DNA of 16,308 nucleotides from Rhodoferax sp. (GTDB taxonomy: Bacteria > Pseudomonadota > Gammaproteobacteria > Burkholderiales > Burkholderiaceae_C), in NCBI GenBank assembly GCA_028292305.1, contig JAQGMQ010000527.1, positions 1-16,308 of the forward strand. Reading direction: 5' to 3'. The stretch's first letter is position 1. Every line of letters starts with the position of its first letter. The notes beneath the pieces were generated by a model that was not told where the DNA came from, ran no database searches, and worked only from the letters and a program-made list of their open reading frames with translations. Shown here piece after piece: positions 1 through 6,478 of the stretch. Position numbers and translations under genes: made by a program.

Positions 1-224
1 CGTTCGTACTTGCCGCGGTCGGCGATCATCAGGTGCGCGCTGCCGCGAAACTGGTGAAAGAACTCTGCATACCGGTCGTCATGGAAGTCGGTGCGCTGGT
101 TCGGCCCGCCCACCACCGTGACGATGAAGTCGGTGTCGCGCCAGACCTGCTGGTTGCCCACCGGCGGCTTGAGCAGGTGCCGGTGTTCGTCGATCCAGCG
201 CGGGAAGTTGATCGGTTTCATCAT
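1..224 (-). CDS. nbaC: 3-hydroxyanthranilate 3,4-dioxygenase, N-terminal part (gene runs off the left edge)
   Basis: The enzyme is a cupin Fe(II) dioxygenase that opens the ring of 3-hydroxyanthranilate to 2-amino-3-carboxymuconate semialdehyde. Only the first 74 codons are in the window. The visible protein starts MMKPINFPRWIDEH and carries the family hallmarks LLKPPVGN and VVGGPN followed by RTDFHDD and EFF. By comparison with the Cupriavidus enzyme, H48 and E54 are the first two metal ligands and R44 and D46 line the substrate pocket; the third ligand (His) lies beyond the edge. The start is ATG at 224, with AGGAG about 6 bases upstream; ATG at 221 is an alternative. It follows the aspartate dehydrogenase gene by 35 bases and is probably in the same transcript. 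The family call is strong. Activity on 3-hydroxyanthranilate itself, rather than a related aminophenol acid, is inference. Confidence 0.88.
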   Translation of the reverse strand, partial: MMKPINFPRWIDEHRHLLKPPVGNQQVWRDTDFIVTVVGGPNQRTDFHDDRYAEFFHQFRGSAHLMIADRGKYE

Positions 225-259
225 GGCTTTCTCCTGGAAAAAACTTGCGGGTTCTGGAC

Positions 260-1063
260 TTACAGCAGCACGGCGGCGCTGCGATTGAGAATGGCGCGCA
301 CCACGCTGTGGGCCGTCATGACCGAAGTGCGCGGGTTGCGTGGATCGGGGTGGCCCACGATGCCGAGGCGCATCGTGCCGCCGCCGGCCTCTGCTTCGAC
401 CTCATGCTGGTTGCCCGGCGCGGCCGGGTCGGCCACCATCTCGACCTCCGTGGCCTCAAAGCCCAGACCCGCCAGCGCCACGGTGGCGGCCACGTTGGCG
501 TTGCGCGGGAACTGCAGCGCCGCCTCGCGCGCCGTGCCACGGAAGAAGGTGAAAGCCGAAGTCAACGCCTGCAGATCGCACAAGGCTTCCGCCGCGCTGC
601 CGGCCCAGGCAGCGGGCGGTTTGCGCGAACGGTAGACCACGCGCGCCAGCCCGGTGCTGCGGGCCGCGGCCAGCCAGTCGATCCCGCCGATGGCGCCGGC
701 AGGCAAGATCAACTGCCGGTGACTTTGCTGCGCCGCCTGGCGCAAAGCCTGCTCGCGCGCGGCATCGGCCAGCGAGCCCACCGAAGCCACCAGCAGTTCG
801 ATACCCGCCAGCAGCACGGCCACGCCATGCGCGTCCACCGCCTGGTGGCCCGCGCATTCGACCACCAACGTGGGTTGGCTCCGCAGGACCTCGGCAAGCG
901 TGGTGCACAGCAGCGGCGCGACCTGGGGCGTGTCGACAAGGCCCGCGGTATCGCGCACCAGCACCGCCACCACCTCGGCCTGGCCGGCGCCGTGCAATTG
1001 CAGCAGTTGGTGCACCGACTGGCCGATGGCGCCATAACCGATCAGGGCAATGCGTTGGGCCAT
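260..1063 (-). CDS. L-aspartate dehydrogenase family protein (NadX-like)
   Basis: A 267-residue NAD(P)-dependent amino acid dehydrogenase. Family members interconvert L-aspartate with iminoaspartate/oxaloacetate and ammonia. The N-terminal Rossmann loop GYGAIG is at residues 9-14. Further family motifs are VVECAGH (67-73), SVGSLAD (94-100), PAGAIGGID (121-129), YRSRKPP (144-150), FPRNANVAAT (185-194), NQHEVE with the conserved His220, and GHPDPRNPRTS near the C-terminus. Length is typical. The start is ATG at 1063, 6 bases after the stop of the SRPBCC gene, with AAGAG a little far upstream. Lying between a molybdenum hydroxylase set and a ring-cleavage dioxygenase, it may act on a catabolic amino acid or imine rather than in NAD synthesis; that is inference. 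Confidence 0.88.
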   Translation of the reverse strand: MAQRIALIGYGAIGQSVHQLLQLHGAGQAEVVAVLVRDTAGLVDTPQVAPLLCTTLAEVLRSQPTLVVECAGHQAVDAHGVAVLLAGIELLVASVGSLADAAREQALRQAAQQSHRQLILPAGAIGGIDWLAAARSTGLARVVYRSRKPPAAWAGSAAEALCDLQALTSAFTFFRGTAREAALQFPRNANVAATVALAGLGFEATEVEMVADPAAPGNQHEVEAEAGGGTMRLGIVGHPDPRNPRTSVMTAHSVVRAILNRSAAVLL

Positions 1064-1069
1064 GTCAAG

Positions 1070-1657
1070 TCAGCTCTTGAAACACAGCCACCACACCGTG
1101 CCCACGGCCAGCGCCAGCGTGACCGCACGCGCCCACCACTGCACCGGTGGCTTGGCGGCGACGGCCACTTGGGCAGGCCTTTCGCCCAGCGGATCAGGCG
1201 TGCCCTGCGGCCCCCCCGCCAACTGCGCGGCAAACCGCACGAAGAAATCCTCGCTCATCTTGCGCACCGTGGCTTCGACCAGGCGCGACCCGATCTGCGC
1301 CAGGCGGCCACCCACATGGGCGTCGGCCTCCCAGTCGAGCTGGGTACCGGCGCCGCCGTCACGGGGCATCAGCCGCACCTTGGCCTCGCCCTTGCCGAAG
1401 CCGGCCACGCCGCCCTGCCCCGCGAACTGCAGCGTGCAGCTGTGCGGCGGCAACACGTCGGTCAACGCCACCGTGCTGGTGAACCGCGCCGACACCGGGC
1501 CGATGGTGATCTTCACCGTGCTCTTGTAGCTGTTGTCGCCGGTGCGATCGAACTGCTCGCAGCCGGCGATGCAGCCGGCCAGCACCTGCGGGTCGAGCAG
1601 CGCCTGCCACACACGTTCGGGAGGATGGGGAAGCAACTGGCTGCCTTGGTAATTCAT
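1070..1657 (-). CDS. CoxG-like SRPBCC protein with C-terminal membrane anchor
   Basis: A 195-residue protein of the CO dehydrogenase subunit G family. In Oligotropha, CoxG attaches the CO dehydrogenase to the inner face of the cytoplasmic membrane. An SRPBCC (START-like) fold spans roughly residues 1-147, with the typical opening HPPERVWQALLDP, the PVSARF strand and HVGGRLAQIGSRLVEATVRK near its end. After a Pro/Ala-rich linker, residues about 174-193 form a hydrophobic helix ending in CFKS, a likely tail anchor. The start is ATG at 1657 within an ATGA overlap with the FAD-subunit stop; it begins MNYQGSQLLP, as family members do. The overlap suggests translational coupling and a role tied to the hydroxylase. 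It is not a catalytic subunit. Confidence 0.85.
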   Translation of the reverse strand: MNYQGSQLLPHPPERVWQALLDPQVLAGCIAGCEQFDRTGDNSYKSTVKITIGPVSARFTSTVALTDVLPPHSCTLQFAGQGGVAGFGKGEAKVRLMPRDGGAGTQLDWEADAHVGGRLAQIGSRLVEATVRKMSEDFFVRFAAQLAGGPQGTPDPLGERPAQVAVAAKPPVQWWARAVTLALAVGTVWWLCFKS

Positions 1658-2460
1658 GCGGAAATTTTCTGGATATGTTGGACGGCACGGCGTGTGAGCA
1701 CGCCGGCCAGGTGGGCACGGTATTCCGCGGATGCATGTATATCGCCCGAGGCTTCGGCCGGGTCTACGCACAAACCCTGCAAAACACCGGGCGCAAAGTC
1801 GTCAGCCAAAGCCTGCTCGGCCGCGCGCCAGCGCCAGATGCCGTTGCCCAGGCCCGTCACTGCCACACGCACACCGGCCGGTGACCGGGCCACGGCCACG
1901 CCGGTCAGCGCGAAGCGCGACGCGGGCTGCTCGAACTTGATGTAGTGTGCCTCGCCCGCGGCCGGGAACCGCACACCACACACGATCTCGTCGGCCTCCA
2001 GCGCGGTGCCGAACAGGCCGGTGAAAAAGTCGTCGGCCGCGATCTCGCGCCGGTCCGTGCACACGGTGCCGTTCAGGGCGATCACGCCCGCGGGCCAGCA
2101 GGCGGCCGGGTCGGCGTTGGCGATGGAGCCACCCAAGGTGCCGCGGTGGCGCACCTGCTGGTCGCCAATGCCCTGGGCCAGCGCGGCCAGCATCGGCGCA
2201 CGGGCACGCACCAGCGGCGACGCGGCCACCTTCGCATGGCAGCACATGGCGCCGATCCACAGGCCGGTGCCGTCTTCATGCAGCAGGTTCAGCGCGGGCA
2301 GGTCCTGCAGATCGATCAAGGCCGAAGGTGCGGCGAAGCGCAGCTTCATCGCGGCCAAGAGACTCTGGCCACCGGCCAGCAGCTTCGCGTCCGGGTCGGA
2401 CCGCAACTGCGCGATGGCCTCGGTCAACCGCTGAGGACGCCGGTAGTCGAACGCATTCAT
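1654..2460 (-). CDS. FAD-binding medium subunit of a molybdenum hydroxylase (CoxM type)
   Basis: A 268-residue flavoprotein subunit. It passes electrons from the iron-sulfur subunit via FAD to an acceptor. The two FAD-contact motifs are present: LLAGGQSLL at residues 27-35 and RGTLGGSIANADPA at about 106-119. MNAFDYRRP is a normal CoxM N-terminus, and the C-terminal CODH flavoprotein domain covers about residues 160-260. Length is slightly below the usual 280-290. The start is ATG at 2460, overlapping the small-subunit stop as ATGA. An upstream in-frame extension exists, but it only shadows the small-subunit gene. The family is clear; the substrate of the complex cannot be read from this subunit. 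Confidence 0.9.
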   Translation of the reverse strand: MNAFDYRRPQRLTEAIAQLRSDPDAKLLAGGQSLLAAMKLRFAAPSALIDLQDLPALNLLHEDGTGLWIGAMCCHAKVAASPLVRARAPMLAALAQGIGDQQVRHRGTLGGSIANADPAACWPAGVIALNGTVCTDRREIAADDFFTGLFGTALEADEIVCGVRFPAAGEAHYIKFEQPASRFALTGVAVARSPAGVRVAVTGLGNGIWRWRAAEQALADDFAPGVLQGLCVDPAEASGDIHASAEYRAHLAGVLTRRAVQHIQKISA

Positions 2461-2942
2461 GCGGCCGGCACCTCGCGCATGCGCTGCAGGCCTTCGCATA
2501 CCGCGTCGACGATGCCGCGGTAGCCGGTGCAGCGGCACAGGTTGCCCGTCAGCGCGCAGCGCACGGCTTCGGCTTCGGCCGGCACGCCTTCGGCCGCCAT
2601 AGCCACGCCGCGCATGACCATGCCCGACGTGCAGTAGCCGCATTGCAGCGCATGGTGGCGGCCGAACGCCTGCTGCATCGGGTGCAGCGCGCCGCCTTCC
2701 GTCGCCAGGCCTTCGATGGTGGTGATGGCGCTGCCGTTCACCTGCGCCACCAGCAGGTTGCATGACTTGCTGGCCGCACCGTCGACCAGCACCGTGCAGG
2801 CGCCGCATTGCGCCGTGTCGCAACCCTGGTGCGTGCCCGTCAGCCCCAGGTCTTCGCGGATGAAGTCGACCAGCAGCGTGTTGGCCGGCACGGCCGCCTC
2901 GACGCGGTGGCCGTTGATCTGTAGCGTGACCGAAAGAGCCAT
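2457..2942 (-). CDS. [2Fe-2S] small subunit of a molybdenum hydroxylase (CoxS type)
   Basis: A 161-residue iron-sulfur subunit that carries electrons from the molybdenum site to FAD. The N-terminal plant-ferredoxin-like cluster is ligated by Cys41, Cys46, Cys49 and Cys61 (QGCDTAQCGACTV). The C-terminal helical domain binds the second cluster with Cys101, Cys104, Cys136 and Cys138 (QCGYCTSG and GNLCRCTGY). All eight ligands are present and the length is standard. The start is ATG at 2942, only 4 bases after the stop of the lyase gene. It lacks a twin-arginine signal, so the complex is probably cytoplasmic. The large subunit is encoded upstream, separated from this gene by the lyase gene, which is an unusual interruption. 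Confidence 0.95.
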   Translation of the reverse strand: MALSVTLQINGHRVEAAVPANTLLVDFIREDLGLTGTHQGCDTAQCGACTVLVDGAASKSCNLLVAQVNGSAITTIEGLATEGGALHPMQQAFGRHHALQCGYCTSGMVMRGVAMAAEGVPAEAEAVRCALTGNLCRCTGYRGIVDAVCEGLQRMREVPAA

Positions 2943-2946
2943 CGTC

Positions 2947-3900
2947 TTATTTCACCAAGCCGCTGCGGGCAAAGGCCTCGCGGGTGGCGGCTTTCTCGGC
3001 ATCCGTCAGGTTCAGCAGCGGGCGGCGCACCGGCCCGCCAACCTGGCCCAACAGCTCCATCCAGTACTTGGTGTAGGCCTGCGGCGTGCCGCTGGGGCGG
3101 GCCGACTTGAACGCGGCGCGCGCGGGCTCCAGGCTGTCGCGCAGCTTGCGCGCTTCAGCCGTCCTGCCTTCGAAGGCCAGGCGCGTGTAGTCGTTGATGC
3201 GCTGGTCGTTCGCCGTCTGCAACAGGAAAGGTGGCGTCGAGCACAGGTACAGCCGCCAGCCGAGTTCGACGATGTTGTCCAGCCACTCGTCCTCCGACGC
3301 GGTGCTGACCAGGATCTTGTCGCCGGCCAGCGCGGTCAGGCGCGCATACAGCGGCCGGTCGACGCTGTATTTGATGGCCACGATGTTGGGCAGCTCGGCG
3401 ATGCGTGCGCACAGCTCGGGGCTCATGGTGTAGCCGCAGTCGGGGTGGTTCCACAGCGCGATGCCGATGTCGAGTTGCTCGCTCAGGTAGCGGTAATACG
3501 CGTAGACGGTGGCCTCCGCGTCGTGGTGAAAGTGCAGCACCGGGCTGTGCACCACGATGTAGTCGGCGCCGATGTTCTGCGAGTGGCGGGCCAGGTCGAG
3601 CACCACGTCGAGGTTGGTGTCCGAGCACGACGTGACGATGCCGCAATAGCCTTCGGCCTCCTCCACGGCCAGCTCGAAAGTGCGCTTGCGTTCGGCCACC
3701 GACATCGAGAAGAACTCGCCCTGCTTGCCGCTGACGAACAGGCCGCCGAGCTTCAGCGTCTGCGCCCAGTGCTGCAGGTTGTGCCGAAAGCCGGCCTCGT
3801 TCAAGGACAAGTCTTCGTTGAACGGTGTGGCCGTGGCGGCCCACACGCCTTTGAAGTTCTGGCGGGCGTAGTCCTTGGCGGATGATTTGCTGTATTTCAT
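2947..3900 (-). CDS. Dihydrodipicolinate synthase-family lyase/hydratase-aldolase, not a typical DapA
   Basis: A 317-residue class I aldolase-type TIM barrel of the DapA/NanA superfamily. Members form a Schiff base with a 2-oxo acid to catalyse aldol cleavage, hydration or condensation. Lys177 in NIVAIKYS is the expected Schiff-base lysine. The barrel opens with GVWAATATPFNEDLSLN, and the GGLFVSGKQGEFFSMS segment takes the place of the usual GTTGE loop. The residue aligning with the DapA catalytic Tyr is Trp150 (IALWNHPDCGY), so lysine biosynthesis is unlikely. The start is ATG at 3900, 11 bases after the large-subunit stop; a GTG at 3939 would overlap that gene and also lacks a ribosome site. 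Its place inside the hydroxylase operon suggests a C-C bond step on a ring-cleavage product; that is inference. Confidence 0.82.
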   Translation of the reverse strand: MKYSKSSAKDYARQNFKGVWAATATPFNEDLSLNEAGFRHNLQHWAQTLKLGGLFVSGKQGEFFSMSVAERKRTFELAVEEAEGYCGIVTSCSDTNLDVVLDLARHSQNIGADYIVVHSPVLHFHHDAEATVYAYYRYLSEQLDIGIALWNHPDCGYTMSPELCARIAELPNIVAIKYSVDRPLYARLTALAGDKILVSTASEDEWLDNIVELGWRLYLCSTPPFLLQTANDQRINDYTRLAFEGRTAEARKLRDSLEPARAAFKSARPSGTPQAYTKYWMELLGQVGGPVRRPLLNLTDAEKAATREAFARSGLVK

Positions 3901-3911
3901 GGTGCTGGTTT

Positions 3912-6044
3912 TCAGGAAGAAGCTTGCATGGCCCGCCACAGGCGTTCGGCCGTCAGCGGGAAGTCGAGGTCTTTTTCACCCCGTGGTAACAAGGCATCGG
4001 CGGCCGCGTTCAACAGCGCGGCCGGCACGCCGATGCAGCCGGCCTCGCCCACGCCCTTGGCGCCGAGCAGGTTCACGTCGCTGGCCACGACCAGGCTTTC
4101 CAGTTCCACCGGTGGCATGTTGTCGGCGCGCGGCACGGCGTAGTCCATCAGCGAGCCGGTGATGAGCTGGCCTTCGGCGTCGTAGACGATGCGCTCCAGC
4201 ATCGCCTGGCCGAGGCCCTGCGCCAGGCCGCCCAGCAGCTGGCCTTCAGCCAGTTGCGGCGAGATGATGCGGCCGGCGTCGTCGACCCACACCAGCCGCT
4301 CGATGGCAGGCTGGCCGGTATCGGCATCGATGGCCATGCGGGCGATCACGCAGCCGTAGCTCCAGGCTTCGGCCGGCGCGGTGTAGATGGCGTCGGCCAC
4401 GATGGGCAAGGGCTCGCCGGCATCGCGCCGCTGCAGCGCCAACCGTGCGGCCTGGGCCACGGCGCTGCCGCCGATCGCCATGCTGCGGCTGGCCAGCGCA
4501 CCGATGCCATCCGGGCAGGTGGCGGTGTCGCCATGGGCCACCGCCACCTGCGCCGGGTCGACGCCCAGCACCTCGGCGGCAATGACCGCATAACTCGTCT
4601 CGTGGCCCTGCCCTTGCGCGGCCGAGCCGCTGGCCACCAGCACGCGGCCATCCGCCTGCAGCGTGACGCGGGCACTCTCCCAACCCACCCCGCAGGGCTC
4701 GACATACATGGCGATGCCGATGCCCACCACTTCGCCCGCCGCACGGCGCCGGGCCTGATCGGCGCGTTCGCCGGCGTAGTTGAAACGGGCACAAGCGCGC
4801 TGCAGCGCGGCGCGGTAGTCGCCAGCGTCGAAGCATTCGCCGGTGGGCGTGGCGTAGGGCATGGCATCGGCGGCAATGAGGTTCCGCAGGCGCAGGTCGA
4901 CCACGTCGATGCCCGACTGGCGCGCGGCCATCTCCACCAGCCGCTCCATCAGCAACGCGGCTTCCGGCCGGCCGGCGCCACGGTAGATGTTGACCGCGGC
5001 CGTGTTCGACTGCGTGGCCGAGGCGTCGATGTCGATGCTGGCCACGCGGTAAGGCCCGGGCAGGATGCGCGCCGCATTGCGCACCGGCGCCACGGCGCTG
5101 AACGGCAGCCAGGCCCCCAGCGGAAAGCGCAGGTTGGCTTGCAGATGCACAAAGCGGCCGGTCGCGTCGAGCCACAGCGCGCCTTGCAATTGCGCACCGC
5201 GGCCCTGCGCCGCCGAGGTGAATTCTTCGGAGCGCGAGGACACCCATTTCACCGACGTCTTCAGGTGGTGCGCGGCGAAGGCCACGATCAGGTCTTCAGG
5301 GCAGACCGAAGCCTTGGCGCCGAACGAGCCGCCCACGTCAGGCGCGATCACGCGGACGCGCCCGGCCGGCAAACCGAGCGTGCGCGCCACGTCGTTGCGC
5401 GCGCGGGCCGGCGACTGGCTCGGCAGCCACACGGTGAGCATGCCGGCAGCCTCGTCCCACTCGGCCACGGTGGCACGCGGCTCGAGCGACATCGACACCA
5501 CGCGCGGCTGCTGGTGCGCCAGGTTGACGCGGTGCACGGCCGCGCGATCGGCGGCGGCGCGGTCGCCGGTCTGGTGGCGCACGGTAACCGCGGGCTTGGC
5601 GCCTTGCGGCAGGTCGGGCCGCGCGGGCAAAGCCTCGCAATCCACGAACACCTGCTCGGCCGCGTCCTGGGCCGCGGCCAGACTGGTGGCCAGCACCACG
5701 GCGATCGGCTGGCCCACGGCGTCCACACGGTCGCTCGGCAGCAAGGTGAACGTGGGGGCGTGCACTCCAGGCAGCAGCGCGTTCGGCGCGGGCATCGCCA
5801 GCCCGGCCAGTTGCGTCGCATCCAGCACGGCCACCACACCGGCACAGGCCTCGGCCGCCGCCGTGTCGACCTCGCGCAGCGCCGCGCTCGGATGCACGCT
5901 GCGCACGAACACCGCGTGCAGCATGCCCGCACGGCGCACGTCATGCACGTAATGGCCGCGGCCGGTGAGCAGCCGCCGGTCTTCGACACGCGCCAGACCG
6001 TCGGGTCGGGCATCGGCATGAGCGTGGAGGGTTGCGGAAGTCAT
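3912..6044 (-). CDS. Molybdopterin-binding large subunit of a molybdenum hydroxylase (xanthine dehydrogenase / form II CODH-like)
   Basis: A 710-residue catalytic subunit of the xanthine oxidase superfamily. These enzymes hydroxylate N-heterocycles, aldehydes or similar carbons with water. Visible landmarks: RVEDRRLLTGRGHYVHD at the start (19-35), DVGGSFGAK (236-244), the active-site loop YRGAGRPEA (354-362), QGQGHET (477-483), and GAKGVGEAGCIG with the catalytic base Glu667. YRGAGR marks the form II type; true CO dehydrogenases have a selanyl-Cys loop (AYRCSFR). The region after GGSAVAQAARLAL (526-538) is short before YTAPAEAW (554-561), which largely explains why the protein is below the usual 760-790 residues. 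The start is ATG at 6044 without a clear ribosome site. It is the first gene of the minus-strand operon. Substrate unknown. Confidence 0.92.
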   Translation of the reverse strand: MTSATLHAHADARPDGLARVEDRRLLTGRGHYVHDVRRAGMLHAVFVRSVHPSAALREVDTAAAEACAGVVAVLDATQLAGLAMPAPNALLPGVHAPTFTLLPSDRVDAVGQPIAVVLATSLAAAQDAAEQVFVDCEALPARPDLPQGAKPAVTVRHQTGDRAAADRAAVHRVNLAHQQPRVVSMSLEPRATVAEWDEAAGMLTVWLPSQSPARARNDVARTLGLPAGRVRVIAPDVGGSFGAKASVCPEDLIVAFAAHHLKTSVKWVSSRSEEFTSAAQGRGAQLQGALWLDATGRFVHLQANLRFPLGAWLPFSAVAPVRNAARILPGPYRVASIDIDASATQSNTAAVNIYRGAGRPEAALLMERLVEMAARQSGIDVVDLRLRNLIAADAMPYATPTGECFDAGDYRAALQRACARFNYAGERADQARRRAAGEVVGIGIAMYVEPCGVGWESARVTLQADGRVLVASGSAAQGQGHETSYAVIAAEVLGVDPAQVAVAHGDTATCPDGIGALASRSMAIGGSAVAQAARLALQRRDAGEPLPIVADAIYTAPAEAWSYGCVIARMAIDADTGQPAIERLVWVDDAGRIISPQLAEGQLLGGLAQGLGQAMLERIVYDAEGQLITGSLMDYAVPRADNMPPVELESLVVASDVNLLGAKGVGEAGCIGVPAALLNAAADALLPRGEKDLDFPLTAERLWRAMQASS

Positions 6045-6118
6045 GGGGCATTCGTGTGGCGGGCTTTCAAGCTTCGCATTACAGCCGGCCCGGACGCGGG
6101 CTCACAAGCGGTATTTAT

Positions 6119-6132
6119 TGAACGATTGTTCA
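6119..6132. promoter_or_regulatory. Candidate operator: perfect inverted repeat TGAAC-GATT-GTTCA
   Basis: A perfect 5-base inverted repeat with a 4-base spacer lies 75 bases upstream of the molybdenum hydroxylase start. Dyads of this size and form are typical of TetR-family operators. On the minus strand it is followed at once by AATAAATAC, which could be a -10 region, so a bound repressor would cover the promoter. No TetR gene lies in the window. The repeat is seen directly; the regulator class is inferred from its form only. Confidence 0.4.
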
Positions 6133-6270
6133 GGTGAGCTTGACAGTGGTTTTGATCGGGGCCGTCGCGCGCCGCCCTCACGCCCAGATCCCATGTGGAG
6201 CCCAGCGCACGCGGTCACGCCGCCTTGACACCCGCCGCGTTGTTCGCGCCACCCCACGGCGCCACATCAC

Positions 6271-6288
6271 CAAAGTGGTACTAGATCA
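6271..6288. promoter_or_regulatory. Candidate GntR/HutC-type operator, copy 1
   Basis: The sequence CAAAGTGGTACTAGATCA contains the imperfect dyad TGGT...TCA and resembles the TGGTCTAGACCA type of site used by GntR/HutC regulators of GlcNAc genes (NagR, NagQ, DasR). It shares its first nine bases with the copy at 6416. The match is partial and is called mainly because of the repeat and the downstream GlcNAc genes. Confidence 0.3.
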
Positions 6289-6323
6289 ACAAACGAACTT
6301 CTACACGCCGGTCCTCGCCTCAA

Positions 6324-6354
6324 TTGGCAAGAATTTTCTGCATAAAAGTATTAA
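6324..6354 (+). promoter_or_regulatory. Weak candidate promoter for the GlcNAc operon
   Basis: TTGGCA at 6324-6329 differs from the consensus -35 by one base. TATTAA at 6349-6354 could serve as -10, but the spacer of 19 bases is long; AGTATT at 17 bases is an alternative with a poor match. It sits in the AT-rich part, between the two CAAAGTGGT copies, where a repressor could control it. This is the best guess among weak options. Confidence 0.22.
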
Positions 6355-6415
6355 CAAATTAGTAAAGGAGGGTAATCACCAGGAGATTAGGAAATCTATC
6401 ACGTTACTAAAGGTA

Positions 6416-6432
6416 CAAAGTGGTCTTACACT
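6416..6432. promoter_or_regulatory. Candidate GntR/HutC-type operator, copy 2
   Basis: CAAAGTGGTCTTACACT repeats the CAAAGTGGT of the site at 6271 and carries AGTGGTCT, a perfect left half of the DasR-type consensus AGTGGTCTAGACCACT. The right half is degenerate, keeping CACT at a spacing one or two bases short. It lies about 80 bases upstream of the kinase start, a usual place for a repressor site. Confidence 0.32.
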
Positions 6433-6433
6433 G

Positions 6434-6478
6434 GGCTCCACAAATACAAAACTTTCGCGCAAATGGAGCCATCCATTT
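6434..6478 (+). repeat. Two overlapping inverted repeats that could form alternative hairpins
   Basis: GGCTCCA (6434-6440) is the exact complement of TGGAGCC (6464-6470), with a 23-base loop. AAATGGA (6461-6467) is the exact complement of TCCATTT (6472-6478), with a 4-base loop. The two stems share TGGA (6464-6467), so in RNA only one can form at a time. The second also reads as an 18-base palindrome that a protein could bind on DNA. It ends about 15 bases before the nearest upstream ATG (6494) of the kinase gene. Confidence 0.5.

Noticed and set aside
245..1945. 566-codon open frame on the plus strand
   Set aside because: It lies antisense to the aspartate dehydrogenase, CoxG-like and FAD-subunit genes. 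Its translation is rich in Arg, His, Gln and Ala with no family features, a common artefact in GC-rich DNA.
2947..3900. Lysine-pathway dihydrodipicolinate synthase (dapA)
   Set aside because: The catalytic Tyr position is Trp, the GTTGE loop is altered, and the context is catabolic.
3912..6044. True aerobic CO dehydrogenase (CoxL form I)
   Set aside because: The active-site loop is YRGAGRPEA instead of the selanyl-cysteine loop AYRCSFR, so CO oxidation should not be assumed.
4254..6137. 627-codon open frame on the plus strand
   Set aside because: Antisense to the molybdenum hydroxylase large subunit, with composition biased to His, Arg and Gly and no recognisable domain.
6140..6168. TTGACA on the plus strand at 6140-6145 as a -35 box
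   Set aside because: No -10-like hexamer lies 16-18 bases downstream; that stretch is GC-rich.
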